Part shown: one piece after another, positions 26,838 through 35,073 of the stretch
Layout of the letters: every line of letters begins with the position of its first letter
How positions within the stretch are numbered: position 1 is the first letter of the stretch
From: Salinivirgaceae bacterium
GTDB lineage: Bacteria; Bacteroidota; Bacteroidia; Bacteroidales; SZUA-534
Assembly (NCBI GenBank): GCA_017551905.1
Contig: JAFZKK010000042.1
Location: 1 to 50,474 of the forward strand
Direction: 5' to 3'
DNA length: 50,474 nt
Notes under the pieces: model-generated
What the model was told of the DNA's origin: nothing
What the model saw: only the letters and a program-made list of their open reading frames with translations
The model's database searches: none
Translations under genes and position numbers: made by a program

Positions 26838-28193
26838 TTACAGATTCCTCACCGCCGCCTTAAACTGCCGTCCGCGGTCCTCGTAGTTCTCGAACAGGTC
26901 GAAGCTTGCGCAGCAGGGCGAGAGCAGCACGGCGTCGCCGTCGGTGCCCATATAGTAGGCCGATTTCACGGCTTGTTCCATTGATTGTGTGTCGATGATG
27001 TGGTCAACCACGCCGTCGAACGCCGCGTGAATCTTCGAGTTATCGACGCCAAGGCAGATGATGGCCTTAACTTTCTGTTTTACAAGCGGAATCAGCGTTG
27101 AGTAGTCGTTGCCCTTGTCGGTGCCGCCCACAATCCAGATGGTGGGGCGCTTCATACTCTCGAGTGCGTACCACGCGCTGTTCACGTTGGTGGCCTTCGA
27201 GTCGTTGATGAACTCAATCTGATGCACTTTCAGAACAGGCTCAAGACGGTGCTCGACGCCCTTGAAGCTTGTCAGGCACTCGCGAATGGTTTCTTTTCTG
27301 ATGTTCAGCACGTTGGCGGCCACTGCGGCGGCCATTGAGTTGTAGGTGTTGTGCTTTCCGCTTAACGATAAGTCGTTGATATTCATAGTAAAGTCGTTAT
27401 TATGGTTTAAGTGAATGTTAAAAGTTTGTCCGTTGTCAATCAGGTCGGCGCCCAGAGCCACGGTGTGCTCAATGCTGAACGGAATCCAGTTGGTTTCGGG
27501 TGTCAGCGTTGCCATTTTCTCGATGGTGGCGGGGTCGTCGTCGCAGTAGATGAAGTAGCCGTTCTTGTCCATATTTTGGATGATGCGGAACTTCGAGTTC
27601 AGATAGTTCTCGAACTTGTACTCGTAGCGGTCAAGGTGGTCGGGCGTCACGTTCATTAGGATTGCCACGTCGGCCTTGAACTTGTACATATTGTCGAGTT
27701 GGAAACTACTCAATTCCAGCACGTAATAGTCGAAATTGCAGTCGGCCACCTGCCAGGCGAAACTCTTGCCCACGTTGCCGCCAAGGCCCACGTTCAGGCC
27801 AGCGCGCTTCAGAATCTCGTAGGTGAGAAGCGTGGTTGTGGTCTTGCCGTTGCTGCCCGTGATGCAAATCATTTTTGCGTTGGTGTAGCGTGCAGCAAAC
27901 TCTATCTCGCTCACAATGGGCACGTTATGTTCGTGCAGAGCCTTCACTACGGGCGCCTTTTCGGGGATGCCAGGACTCTTCATAACCTCTGTGGCCGTCA
28001 GAATCTTGTCTAACGTGTGATGGCCCTCTTCCCATTCAATTTTGTGCTCGTCGAGCACGGCCTTGTACTTGTCGCTGATTTTGCCGTAGTCCGACACAAA
28101 AACCCTGTAGCCCTTCTTCAGAGCCAGCAGAGCCGTGCCCACACCGCTTTCGCCAGCGCCCAGTACAACCAAATATTTTCCAGTCTCTTCCAT
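26838..28193 (-). CDS. murD: UDP-N-acetylmuramoyl-L-alanine-D-glutamate ligase
   Basis: The 451-residue Mur ligase adds D-Glu to UDP-MurNAc-L-Ala. Motifs are VVLGAGESGVGTALLA (N-terminal Rossmann), ITGSNGKTTTTLLTYE (ATP P-loop near residue 115), NVTPDHLDRY, and in the C-terminal domain NDSKATNVNSAWYAL and WIVGGTDKGNDY. The start overlaps the mraY stop by one base (TAATG), so it is probably translationally coupled. Confidence 0.97.
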   Translation of the reverse strand: MEETGKYLVVLGAGESGVGTALLALKKGYRVFVSDYGKISDKYKAVLDEHKIEWEEGHHTLDKILTATEVMKSPGIPEKAPVVKALHEHNVPIVSEIEFAARYTNAKMICITGSNGKTTTTLLTYEILKRAGLNVGLGGNVGKSFAWQVADCNFDYYVLELSSFQLDNMYKFKADVAILMNVTPDHLDRYEYKFENYLNSKFRIIQNMDKNGYFIYCDDDPATIEKMATLTPETNWIPFSIEHTVALGADLIDNGQTFNIHLNHNNDFTMNINDLSLSGKHNTYNSMAAAVAANVLNIRKETIRECLTSFKGVEHRLEPVLKVHQIEFINDSKATNVNSAWYALESMKRPTIWIVGGTDKGNDYSTLIPLVKQKVKAIICLGVDNSKIHAAFDGVVDHIIDTQSMEQAVKSAYYMGTDGDAVLLSPCCASFDLFENYEDRGRQFKAAVRNL

Positions 28194-29461
28194 TATCTGA
28201 TTTTAAGAGTGATAATTGTCAATGCCGCAAGCACGATGGTCACAATCCAGAACCGCAGCGTAATCATATTCTCGTGAAGCGCTGTGTTTGGTTTGGTTAT
28301 CAGGTACTTGAAGTTTTCTTGCAGTTGCGACGGCAGCACGCGGAAATGGTCGTGAAGCGGCGCGCGTTTCAGCACACGCAGTTTCAGTCCGCGCTTGTTG
28401 CCGTATTTGGCGTAGTTGGTCTGCAGCATTACCGACACCACCTCGAGCAGGAAAATCCCGCAGAGCAGCGGCAGCAGCAGTTCCTTGTGGATGATGATTG
28501 CCGTTACGGCGATGATGCCGCCGATGGCAAGGCTGCCCGTGTCGCCCATAAACACCTTTGCGGGATAGGCGTTGTGCCACAGGAAGCCGATGAGCGCGCC
28601 CACAAAAGCGCACAGATAGACAAGCATTTCGTCGGTGCCAGGAATGTACATTACGTTCAGATACGACGCGAATTGTATGTGGCCCGACACGTAGGCCAAG
28701 ATGCCTAACGCCGTGCCGATGATGGCCGAGTTGCCAGCGCACATTCCGTCCATTCCGTCGTTCAGGTTGGCGCCGTTCGACACGGCCGCAATCACAAACG
28801 TCGTCACGATGATGAACAGAATCCAGCCGCAGGCGCGTTTGGCCTTGCCCTGCGGCAGCCACGCAAACGCCTCGTAGTAGTCAAGGTTGTTGTTCTTTAC
28901 AAACGGCACCGTCGTGACAGTCGATTTGCGGGCCTCGCTCTTCTCGTACACCACTTTGTCGTTCACAATTTTTTCGGTAACGGTCTCGCACACAACGGCT
29001 TGCGGACTTTGCCACAAGGCGATGCCCACGGCGCAGCCCAGAACCGTCTGCCCGATGAGTTTGTGCAGCGGCTTCATTCCGTCTTTGTTGCCGCCGAGTT
29101 TGATTTTATCGTCGATAAAGCCCAAAATTCCAAACCATAACGCGGTGACAATCAACAGAATGACGTAGATATTATCGAGTTGGCAAAGCAGCAGCGACGG
29201 CACCACAATCGAGCCCACAATCACAATTCCGCCCATTGACGGAACGCCCTTTTTCTGCACGCCGTATGGGTCGGTTTCGGCGTCGCGGGCGGCCTCAATG
29301 TGCTTGCGGCTCTTCATAAAGGCGATGAATTTTCCGCCAAACCACATTGACAGCAGCATTGACGTCACCAGCGCCAGAATTGCGCGTGTCGACACGTAGT
29401 GGAACATTCCCGCGCCAGGAAAGTCGAACGATTGCAGCCATTCAAAAAAGTAGTACAACAT
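28193..29461 (-). CDS. mraY: Phospho-MurNAc-pentapeptide transferase
   Basis: The 422-residue polytopic enzyme moves phospho-MurNAc-pentapeptide from UDP to undecaprenyl phosphate, forming lipid I. Catalytic and substrate segments are TPSMGG-like PSMGGIVIVGS, FGILGFIDDKIK (Asp pair near residue 118), NGANLNDGMDGMCAG, and FMGDTGSLAIGG. An extra stretch of about 45 residues (about 160-205, with SEARKSTVTTVPFVKNNN) makes it longer than the E. coli enzyme (360), as is usual in Bacteroidota. It lies six bases after murE. Confidence 0.97.
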   Translation of the reverse strand: MLYYFFEWLQSFDFPGAGMFHYVSTRAILALVTSMLLSMWFGGKFIAFMKSRKHIEAARDAETDPYGVQKKGVPSMGGIVIVGSIVVPSLLLCQLDNIYVILLIVTALWFGILGFIDDKIKLGGNKDGMKPLHKLIGQTVLGCAVGIALWQSPQAVVCETVTEKIVNDKVVYEKSEARKSTVTTVPFVKNNNLDYYEAFAWLPQGKAKRACGWILFIIVTTFVIAAVSNGANLNDGMDGMCAGNSAIIGTALGILAYVSGHIQFASYLNVMYIPGTDEMLVYLCAFVGALIGFLWHNAYPAKVFMGDTGSLAIGGIIAVTAIIIHKELLLPLLCGIFLLEVVSVMLQTNYAKYGNKRGLKLRVLKRAPLHDHFRVLPSQLQENFKYLITKPNTALHENMITLRFWIVTIVLAALTIITLKIR

Positions 29462-29467
29462 AACTTA

Positions 29468-30919
29468 TTATTCGTCAAATATTTGTTTAATCACCTCGCG
29501 GTCGTCGAAGTGGTGCTTCACGCCGTTCACTTCCTGATAAGTCTCGTGGCCCTTGCCTGCAACCAGCACCACGTCGCCAGGTTGCGCCAGCATACACGCC
29601 GTGCGGATGGCTTCGGTGCGGTCGGTGATGGCTAAAGTGTGGCTCGTCAGGTTGGCGGGCACGCCTGCCTTCATATCGGCAATAATGTCTTCGGGCTTCT
29701 CGTTGCGCGGGTTGTCCGACGTCAGTATCAGCCTGTCGCTCAACTCAACAGCGATGGCCGCCATTAGCGGTCGTTTGGTTTTGTCGCGGTTGCCGCCAGC
29801 GCCCGTCACCGTAATAATCTGATGGTTGCCGTCGGTAATCTCTTTAATCGTATTTAGCACATTTTCAATGGCGTCGGGGGTGTGAGCGTAGTCAACGATG
29901 GCCGTTTTGCCGCTTTTCGAGCGCAGGCATTGGAACCGTCCGTCAACGGCGCCCAGAGTGCTCAAAACGGTCAGCACTTCGGTCTTCTCAAAGCCCAGCA
30001 GAATCGATGCCGAATAAACGGCTAACAGATTGTATGCGTTGAACTTACCCACAAAACTTGTCCACACGTCAACGCCGTCGATGTTGAGTTGCATTCCCTC
30101 GAAGCCCGATTCCAGAATCTTGCATTTGAAGTCGGCCACCGATTTCAGCGCATAGGTGTGCTTGCTTGCGGCGCAGTTTTGCAACATAAACAGGCCGTTG
30201 CGGTCGTCGGTGTTCACAAGCGCGAAGGCGTCGGCCGAGAGTCCGTCGAAGAACATTTTCTTCGCGTCGCGGTAGTCGGCAAACGTTTTATGGTAGTCCA
30301 GATGGTCTTGCGTCAGGTTCGAGAAGATGGCGCCCGCGAACTTCAGCCCTGCAATGCGGTGTTGGTGCGCGGCGTGCGAACTAACTTCCATAAAGCAGTA
30401 GTCGCAGCCAATCTCGACCATTTCGGCCAGCAGGCGGTGCAGTTGCAGCGGGTCGGGCGTGGTTTGTGTTGCCTCAACCTCGCGCGAGCCCACAATGTTG
30501 CGCACCGTCGAGAGCAGGCCAGCCTTGTAGCCCAATTTGGTGGCCATTCGGTGCAGCAGCGTCACTGTTGTGGTTTTGCCGTTGGTGCCTGTGATGCCCA
30601 CAAGTTTCAGCTTTTCCGACGGCCGTCCGTACCAGTTCGACGCTAATTGCCCCAGTGCGATGCCGCAATTTTCTACAATCACAAAAAGCACGTTGTTGGG
30701 CCGGTTTTCAGGCAATTCCTCGCACACCACAACCGATGCGCCAGCGTCCAAAACCTGCCCAATGAACTTGTGCCCGTCAACATTGACACCGCGCACGGCG
30801 ATAAACAGACTGTTTTTCACCGCTTTACGCGAGTCGGCAGTGATGTCGGCCACCGTCACATTGCGGTCGCCCACCCACTCACGGACTTTTATATCCTCGA
30901 ATAACTTATTGAGTTCCAT
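29468..30919 (-). CDS. murE: UDP-MurNAc-tripeptide synthetase (meso-diaminopimelate-adding)
   Basis: The 483-residue Mur ligase has ITGTNGKTTTVTLLHR as P-loop near residue 109, the lysine-carboxylation region (FSNLTQDHLDYHKTF) and a C-terminal SDNPRNEKPEDI. The DNPR motif is the known marker for adding meso-diaminopimelate rather than lysine, so the wall is predicted to be of the DAP type. The start overlaps the ftsI stop by one base. Order ftsI-murE-mraY-murD omits murF, which must be elsewhere in the genome. Confidence 0.97.
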   Translation of the reverse strand: MELNKLFEDIKVREWVGDRNVTVADITADSRKAVKNSLFIAVRGVNVDGHKFIGQVLDAGASVVVCEELPENRPNNVLFVIVENCGIALGQLASNWYGRPSEKLKLVGITGTNGKTTTVTLLHRMATKLGYKAGLLSTVRNIVGSREVEATQTTPDPLQLHRLLAEMVEIGCDYCFMEVSSHAAHQHRIAGLKFAGAIFSNLTQDHLDYHKTFADYRDAKKMFFDGLSADAFALVNTDDRNGLFMLQNCAASKHTYALKSVADFKCKILESGFEGMQLNIDGVDVWTSFVGKFNAYNLLAVYSASILLGFEKTEVLTVLSTLGAVDGRFQCLRSKSGKTAIVDYAHTPDAIENVLNTIKEITDGNHQIITVTGAGGNRDKTKRPLMAAIAVELSDRLILTSDNPRNEKPEDIIADMKAGVPANLTSHTLAITDRTEAIRTACMLAQPGDVVLVAGKGHETYQEVNGVKHHFDDREVIKQIFDE

Positions 30920-33030
30920 TATGATAGCGTTAAAATTATTTTGTCACCTTTTCTGAAAACGTCGCCCGCCCGTAGCGATTGCTGTGTAACCATTCCGCGC
31001 CCCACAATCGACACCGTCATTCCAGCGTTCTCGAGAATGAAAATCGCGTCCTTTGCGCCCATTCCAACTACGTATGGCACAGTGTTTTGCGTTATTGTGC
31101 GGCTCGATATTCTCACCGTCGAATCAGTTTTGGTGGTGCTCACCCATTCCGATTTCGCGCCAGCGTACTCAAACGGCACGTCGAGCTTGTCAATCACATA
31201 TTTAGTCTCGATGTAGTAGCCGCTCTTCGACACGGGCACCAAATCCTTGCCCTCGGCCAGCGGAATCATTTGCTTGTCTTTGTGCAGGTCGAGCTGCGTC
31301 GAGTAAACCTTGTCGGCAATCTCTTTGAACACAGGACCAGCTGCCCAGTTGCCCGTGTAAACGCCGCTCGACGGGCCGTTCACAACCACAATGCACGAGT
31401 ATTTCGGGTCGTCGGCGGGGAAGTATCCGCAGAACGAAGCCTGATAAGCCACGCGCCCTTGATATTTGTAGGTTCCGTTGTTGTTCAACTGCGCCGTGCC
31501 AGTCTTGCCAGCGATTTTGTAGTTCGAGTTTTTCAGGTTCTTTGCCGTGCCGTTCTCAACCACGCCGCACAGCATTTCCTGCGCCTTGCGGATGGTTTCG
31601 CGCGAGCAAATCGACGGGTTGATGACCTCGGTCGGGATGGTGCGAACCGTCTTGCCTCGGTCGGTGACGGCTTTCACAAAGCGCGGCCGCATCATTTTGC
31701 CGTTGTTGGCCACCGCGTTGTAGAACGTCAGGATGTTCAGCGGCGTGAACTCGGTCTCGTAGCCGTAGGCCATTTGCGCCAGCGACACACCCGACCAGAG
31801 TTTGTCGTCGGGGTCTTTCAGATAGCCGTTGCGCCCGCCCTGAATGTCAAGGTCGAGCGGCGCGTCGAGCGACATATTCTTCAGCCTGTTGATGAACTTG
31901 CGCGGGTCTTTGTTGTAACTCTCGGTTATCAGTTTGGCCACGCCGATGTTCGACGACACCTCAAACACCTCTTTTACAGATATTTTCCCGTGCGGCTTGG
32001 TGTCCGATATGGTGTGGTTGTAGATTTTCCACTTGCCGTTGCCAGTGTCCACCGAGTCGTCAAGGTCGAAGCAGCCGTCCTCAAGCCCCGCCATAAGCGA
32101 CGGCAGTTTGATTGTCGAGCCAGGCTCGGTGCGCGTTCCCACAGCATAGTTGTAAGCCTCGGTGTAGCGGCCTGTGCGGTCGTCAAGTGTCAGATTCACA
32201 ATGGCTTTGATGTCGCCCGTGGCCACTTCCATAAGGATGGCCGTGCCGTATTTGGCGCCGTGCTTTTTCAGCTGATTCTCGAGCGCGCTGTGAGCCACGT
32301 CCTGAATGTTAATGTCGATGGTTGTGATGATGTCGTAGCCGTCTTTCGGGTCCACTTGGTTGTCGTCGCCGATGGGCACGTAGTAGCCGCCAGGAATGCG
32401 CTGCCCGATAAAGTAGCCCTTCTCGCCCGACAGTTCCTTGTCGTAGGCGCCCTCAATGCCCACCTTCACGCCGCCTTGGCCCTCATAGCCGATGGTTCGT
32501 GCCGCCAGAGCCTCGTATGGGCGCACGCGGCGGTTTTCTTTCACATAGATGACACCGCCCTTGTATTGTCCCAGACGGAACAACGGGAATTTCTTTAACT
32601 CTTTGAGCTGCACAAAGTTGACGCGACGATGGATAAGATAGTAGCGGTCGCCGCGGTTTTGCGCAGCCACCAGCGATGTCTTGTATTCGTAAGCGCTCTT
32701 GTCCTTGAAAAGCCTCGACAGGCACAGCGCCAGCGAGTCGAGATTCGCGCGGAACACGTCGCTGTTCACCGCCTTGGTGTCGAAACGCACGTCGTAGTAG
32801 GGGATTGATGTGGCTAAAATCTGCACGCCGTCCGATGCGCAGATGTCGCCGCGGTTGGGCTCGATGGCCACCTCACGCTGCGACTCGTTGATGCGCGCAA
32901 TCCACTTGTCGTGCTGCCACACGTTGAGCCACACAATGCGGCCCACAATGCACAGCGCGAACAGTGTGGCAAACAGATACACAATGCCAAACCGCTTTTC
33001 GATGCCCGTTTTTATCTCTTTGTCAGCCAT
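30919..33030 (-). CDS. ftsI: Division-specific transpeptidase FtsI (PBP3) with PASTA domain
   Basis: This 703-residue class B penicillin-binding protein has one N-terminal helix (FGIVYLFATLFALCIVGRIVW) and a dimerisation domain. The transpeptidase carries SxxK as GSTIKLPS near residue 305, SxN as SSNIG, and KTG as AGKTGTAQ. A C-terminal PASTA domain follows (VPYVVGMGAKDAIFILENAG), which E. coli FtsI lacks but Bacteroidota proteins often have. It cross-links septal peptidoglycan with FtsW. The ATG at 33030, four bases after the ftsL stop, is preferred over an in-frame TTG at 33048 that would overlap ftsL. Confidence 0.96.
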   Translation of the reverse strand: MADKEIKTGIEKRFGIVYLFATLFALCIVGRIVWLNVWQHDKWIARINESQREVAIEPNRGDICASDGVQILATSIPYYDVRFDTKAVNSDVFRANLDSLALCLSRLFKDKSAYEYKTSLVAAQNRGDRYYLIHRRVNFVQLKELKKFPLFRLGQYKGGVIYVKENRRVRPYEALAARTIGYEGQGGVKVGIEGAYDKELSGEKGYFIGQRIPGGYYVPIGDDNQVDPKDGYDIITTIDINIQDVAHSALENQLKKHGAKYGTAILMEVATGDIKAIVNLTLDDRTGRYTEAYNYAVGTRTEPGSTIKLPSLMAGLEDGCFDLDDSVDTGNGKWKIYNHTISDTKPHGKISVKEVFEVSSNIGVAKLITESYNKDPRKFINRLKNMSLDAPLDLDIQGGRNGYLKDPDDKLWSGVSLAQMAYGYETEFTPLNILTFYNAVANNGKMMRPRFVKAVTDRGKTVRTIPTEVINPSICSRETIRKAQEMLCGVVENGTAKNLKNSNYKIAGKTGTAQLNNNGTYKYQGRVAYQASFCGYFPADDPKYSCIVVVNGPSSGVYTGNWAAGPVFKEIADKVYSTQLDLHKDKQMIPLAEGKDLVPVSKSGYYIETKYVIDKLDVPFEYAGAKSEWVSTTKTDSTVRISSRTITQNTVPYVVGMGAKDAIFILENAGMTVSIVGRGMVTQQSLRAGDVFRKGDKIILTLS

Positions 33031-33034
33031 TTCG

Positions 33035-33364
33035 CTATCGGTCAACAATTATTTGCTGCGGCGGTGTTATCGCCTCTTCAAGTCCTAAATTCCGTTCCTT
33101 CACGCGCTCGGCCACCTTCGATTGCTTGCTGTTTTCCATTAAAATCGATGTGCGCGTAATCGACTCGGCGCGCATTTCGTGAAGCTCTTTTTCCAGTTTT
33201 TGCGTCTCGCGAAGCACCTTTTCGGCGTTGAAGTGGTTGGTGATGTACACAATCCCCAAAAACGTCAGGTACAGGATGAACGGCAGTTGGTCCAGAAAGC
33301 CCTCGCGGCTCATAAAATTGCCGCTCATAAGCCCGCGCACCGATAATTTTCCCTTCTTCGCCAT
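33035..33364 (-). CDS. ftsL: FtsL-like division protein
   Basis: This small protein of about 109 residues starts MAKKGKLSVRGLMSGNF. It has one membrane helix (LPFILYLTFLGIVYITNHF) and then a coiled coil (AEKVLRETQKLEKELHEMRAE). This FtsL-like topology, together with its position between rsmH and ftsI, identifies it; sequence alone would not. It is expected to bridge FtsQ-type proteins and FtsW/FtsI in the divisome. The frame extends to 33388, but the ATG at 33364 clears the rsmH stop by seven bases and is preferred. Confidence 0.85.
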   Translation of the reverse strand: MAKKGKLSVRGLMSGNFMSREGFLDQLPFILYLTFLGIVYITNHFNAEKVLRETQKLEKELHEMRAESITRTSILMENSKQSKVAERVKERNLGLEEAITPPQQIIVDR

Positions 33365-33371
33365 ACCTATA

Positions 33372-34274
33372 TTATATGCGTTCCGCAATTCTCAATTTCG
33401 CACTGCGCGACCGGCTGTTCTCGTCCAGCTCGCGGTCGCCGGCCACAATCACCTTGTGGTTTTCCATTCTGAAAGGCACGTCCACATTGCCGTACAGGTC
33501 TTTCTCGGCCTGCCCGTCGAACTTGCCGTTCTTCATATAATTCTTCACCAGCCGGTCCTCGAGCGAGTGGTAGGTGATAACCACCAGCCGTCCGCCCGGC
33601 CTAATCGCGTCGGCCGTTTGCTCAAGCATTTCGCGCAGGGCGTCCATTTCGTGGTTCACCTCGATGCGCAGCGCCTGAAACACCTTTGCCAGGAATTTCG
33701 TGGCGGCTTTCTGCGGTGTCGCTTGTGCGATGGCCTCTTTCAGCTCGCCCACAGTGTTGATTCTGTGGTTTTTCCGATAGCCGTCAATCAGCCACGCCAC
33801 TCGGCCTGCGTTGTCAAGCTCGCCGTACATTCTGAAAATCGACGCTAATTGGTCAACCGTGTATTCGTTCACCACGTTCCGCGCCGTGAAGTCGGCCTCT
33901 TGGTTCATTCGCATATCCAGCGGACTGTCGAAACGGAACGAGAAACCGCGAGTCTCGCTGTCGAAATGGTGGCCCGAAACGCCCAAATCGGCCAGAATAC
34001 CGTCAACCTTTGGTGCACCTTCAAAGCGCAGATAGTTAAGCAGATACTTGAAGTTTCCGTGAACCAGTGTCAGCCGATTGTCGTCGGGGCGGTTGGCAAG
34101 AGCCTCGGCGTCTTGGTCGAAAGCCACCAAACGCCCGTCGGCACCCAATCGCGACAGAATCTCGCGCGAATGGCCGCCACCCCCGAAGGTGCAGTCAACG
34201 TATGTCCCTGATGGATTGATTTTCAGTCCGTCAACACTCTCTCGAAGCAAGACCGGTGTGTGATATGCAACCAT
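33372..34274 (-). CDS. rsmH: 16S rRNA (cytosine1402-N4)-methyltransferase
   Basis: The 300-residue SAM-dependent enzyme (MraW) methylates C1402 in the ribosomal P site. The N-terminus is YHTPVLLRESVDGL, with the SAM loop VDCTFGGGGHSREILSRL at about 26-43. Further family segments are ILADLGVSGHHFD, RGFSFRFDSPLDMRMNQ, FQALRIEVNHE and VITYHSLEDRLVK. The start directly abuts the mraZ stop. It is the second gene of the dcw cluster, as in most bacteria. Confidence 0.97.
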   Translation of the reverse strand: MVAYHTPVLLRESVDGLKINPSGTYVDCTFGGGGHSREILSRLGADGRLVAFDQDAEALANRPDDNRLTLVHGNFKYLLNYLRFEGAPKVDGILADLGVSGHHFDSETRGFSFRFDSPLDMRMNQEADFTARNVVNEYTVDQLASIFRMYGELDNAGRVAWLIDGYRKNHRINTVGELKEAIAQATPQKAATKFLAKVFQALRIEVNHEMDALREMLEQTADAIRPGGRLVVITYHSLEDRLVKNYMKNGKFDGQAEKDLYGNVDVPFRMENHKVIVAGDRELDENSRSRSAKLRIAERI

Positions 34275-34736
34275 TTATACCCCCGCATTTGACGAACCCT
34301 TCATTATCTTTTCGGCCAGTGCGGCAAACTCGTTTTCGTCCTCAGCCATTGAGTCATACTTGCTGTCCGACCATAGTTCAATCTTCGTGTCTTGCCCCGA
34401 CAGAACAATGTCCTTGTCGATGCCGGCCTCGTCGAGCAGTCGTTTGGGCAGCAGCAGTCGCCCGTTGTTGTCAAGTTCGATTTCCGCTGTTCCGCGATAG
34501 AACCCGCGCAGGAACCGGTTATGCTCTTTGTTGAACGGGTTGATTTGGCTTCGGATGATTTCGTTCTGCCTTTCCCATTCGGCCGATGTGTACATAACCA
34601 GACACTGTTCAAACAAATCTTTCTTGATTACAAAGCAGTTACCGTCCGCCTCGAGCTGTTTTTTCAGCCCCGCGGGGAACAAGATTCTGCCTTTCGCGTC
34701 AATCTTACAACGGTAATCGCCAATGAAGTTTGCCAT
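34275..34736 (-). CDS. mraZ: Transcriptional regulator MraZ
   Basis: The 153-residue protein has two MraZ/SpoVT-AbrB-like halves: FIGDYRCKIDAKGRILFPAG at the N-terminus and a second with FYRGTAEIELDNNGRLLLP. MraZ forms ring oligomers that bind repeated GTGGG-like boxes in front of its own gene and regulate the dcw cluster. Three such boxes lie at 34775-34799, 39 bases upstream of the start. The ATG at 34736 (MANFIGDY) is chosen. The frame continues to 34856, but that extension would translate the operator. Confidence 0.95.
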   Translation of the reverse strand: MANFIGDYRCKIDAKGRILFPAGLKKQLEADGNCFVIKKDLFEQCLVMYTSAEWERQNEIIRSQINPFNKEHNRFLRGFYRGTAEIELDNNGRLLLPKRLLDEAGIDKDIVLSGQDTKIELWSDSKYDSMAEDENEFAALAEKIMKGSSNAGV

Positions 34737-35073
34737 ATCTGTTACGTAACAAGCCCCAAAATAAGCGAAAAGTTCCCACTTTACACCACATTTACCCACT
34801 TTTTTACACCATTGTTGATAACTTGCATTTTTCGCCCCAATTGTTAATATCTTCACGACGAACGGGATAGGGGAGGATAGAGTGGGAAAGGGTGTGGGGT
34901 GTCAATACGTAAATAGTCCCGTTTGGGGCCGATTATAAATGCAAAATGCGGAATTTGGAAAAACGAAAAAAGCGCAAAAGCGGCATCGGGTGCGCAGCAT
35001 GCACATCGCAATGAAATAAATACCTCTTTCAACATTCTTCGGTTGCCACAATGCGACAACCATATAACCTGCT
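34737..35073. other. Intergenic region upstream of mraZ
   Basis: This spacer holds the MraZ boxes (34775-34799) and a G-rich plus-strand tract at 34864-34899 with five G3/G4 runs. An imperfect hairpin (GGTTG...CAACC) lies near 35040-35061, just after the DUF1593 stop. No gene is visible. I could not find an exact TAnnTTTG promoter for mraZ here. Confidence 0.55.
34775..34799 (-). promoter_or_regulatory. MraZ operator: three boxes at 10-bp spacing
   Basis: On the minus strand three boxes read GTGGG (34795-34799), GTGGT (34785-34789) and GTGGG (34775-34779), each separated by five bases. This matches the known layout of MraZ targets, which use repeated TGGGN boxes with five-base spacers. The boxes lie 39 bases before the mraZ ATG. 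Confidence 0.85.

Noticed and set aside
30979..32598. Long plus-strand frame of 539 codons opposite ftsI
   Set aside because: It is the antisense shadow of a firmly identified penicillin-binding protein and has no domain or signal of its own.
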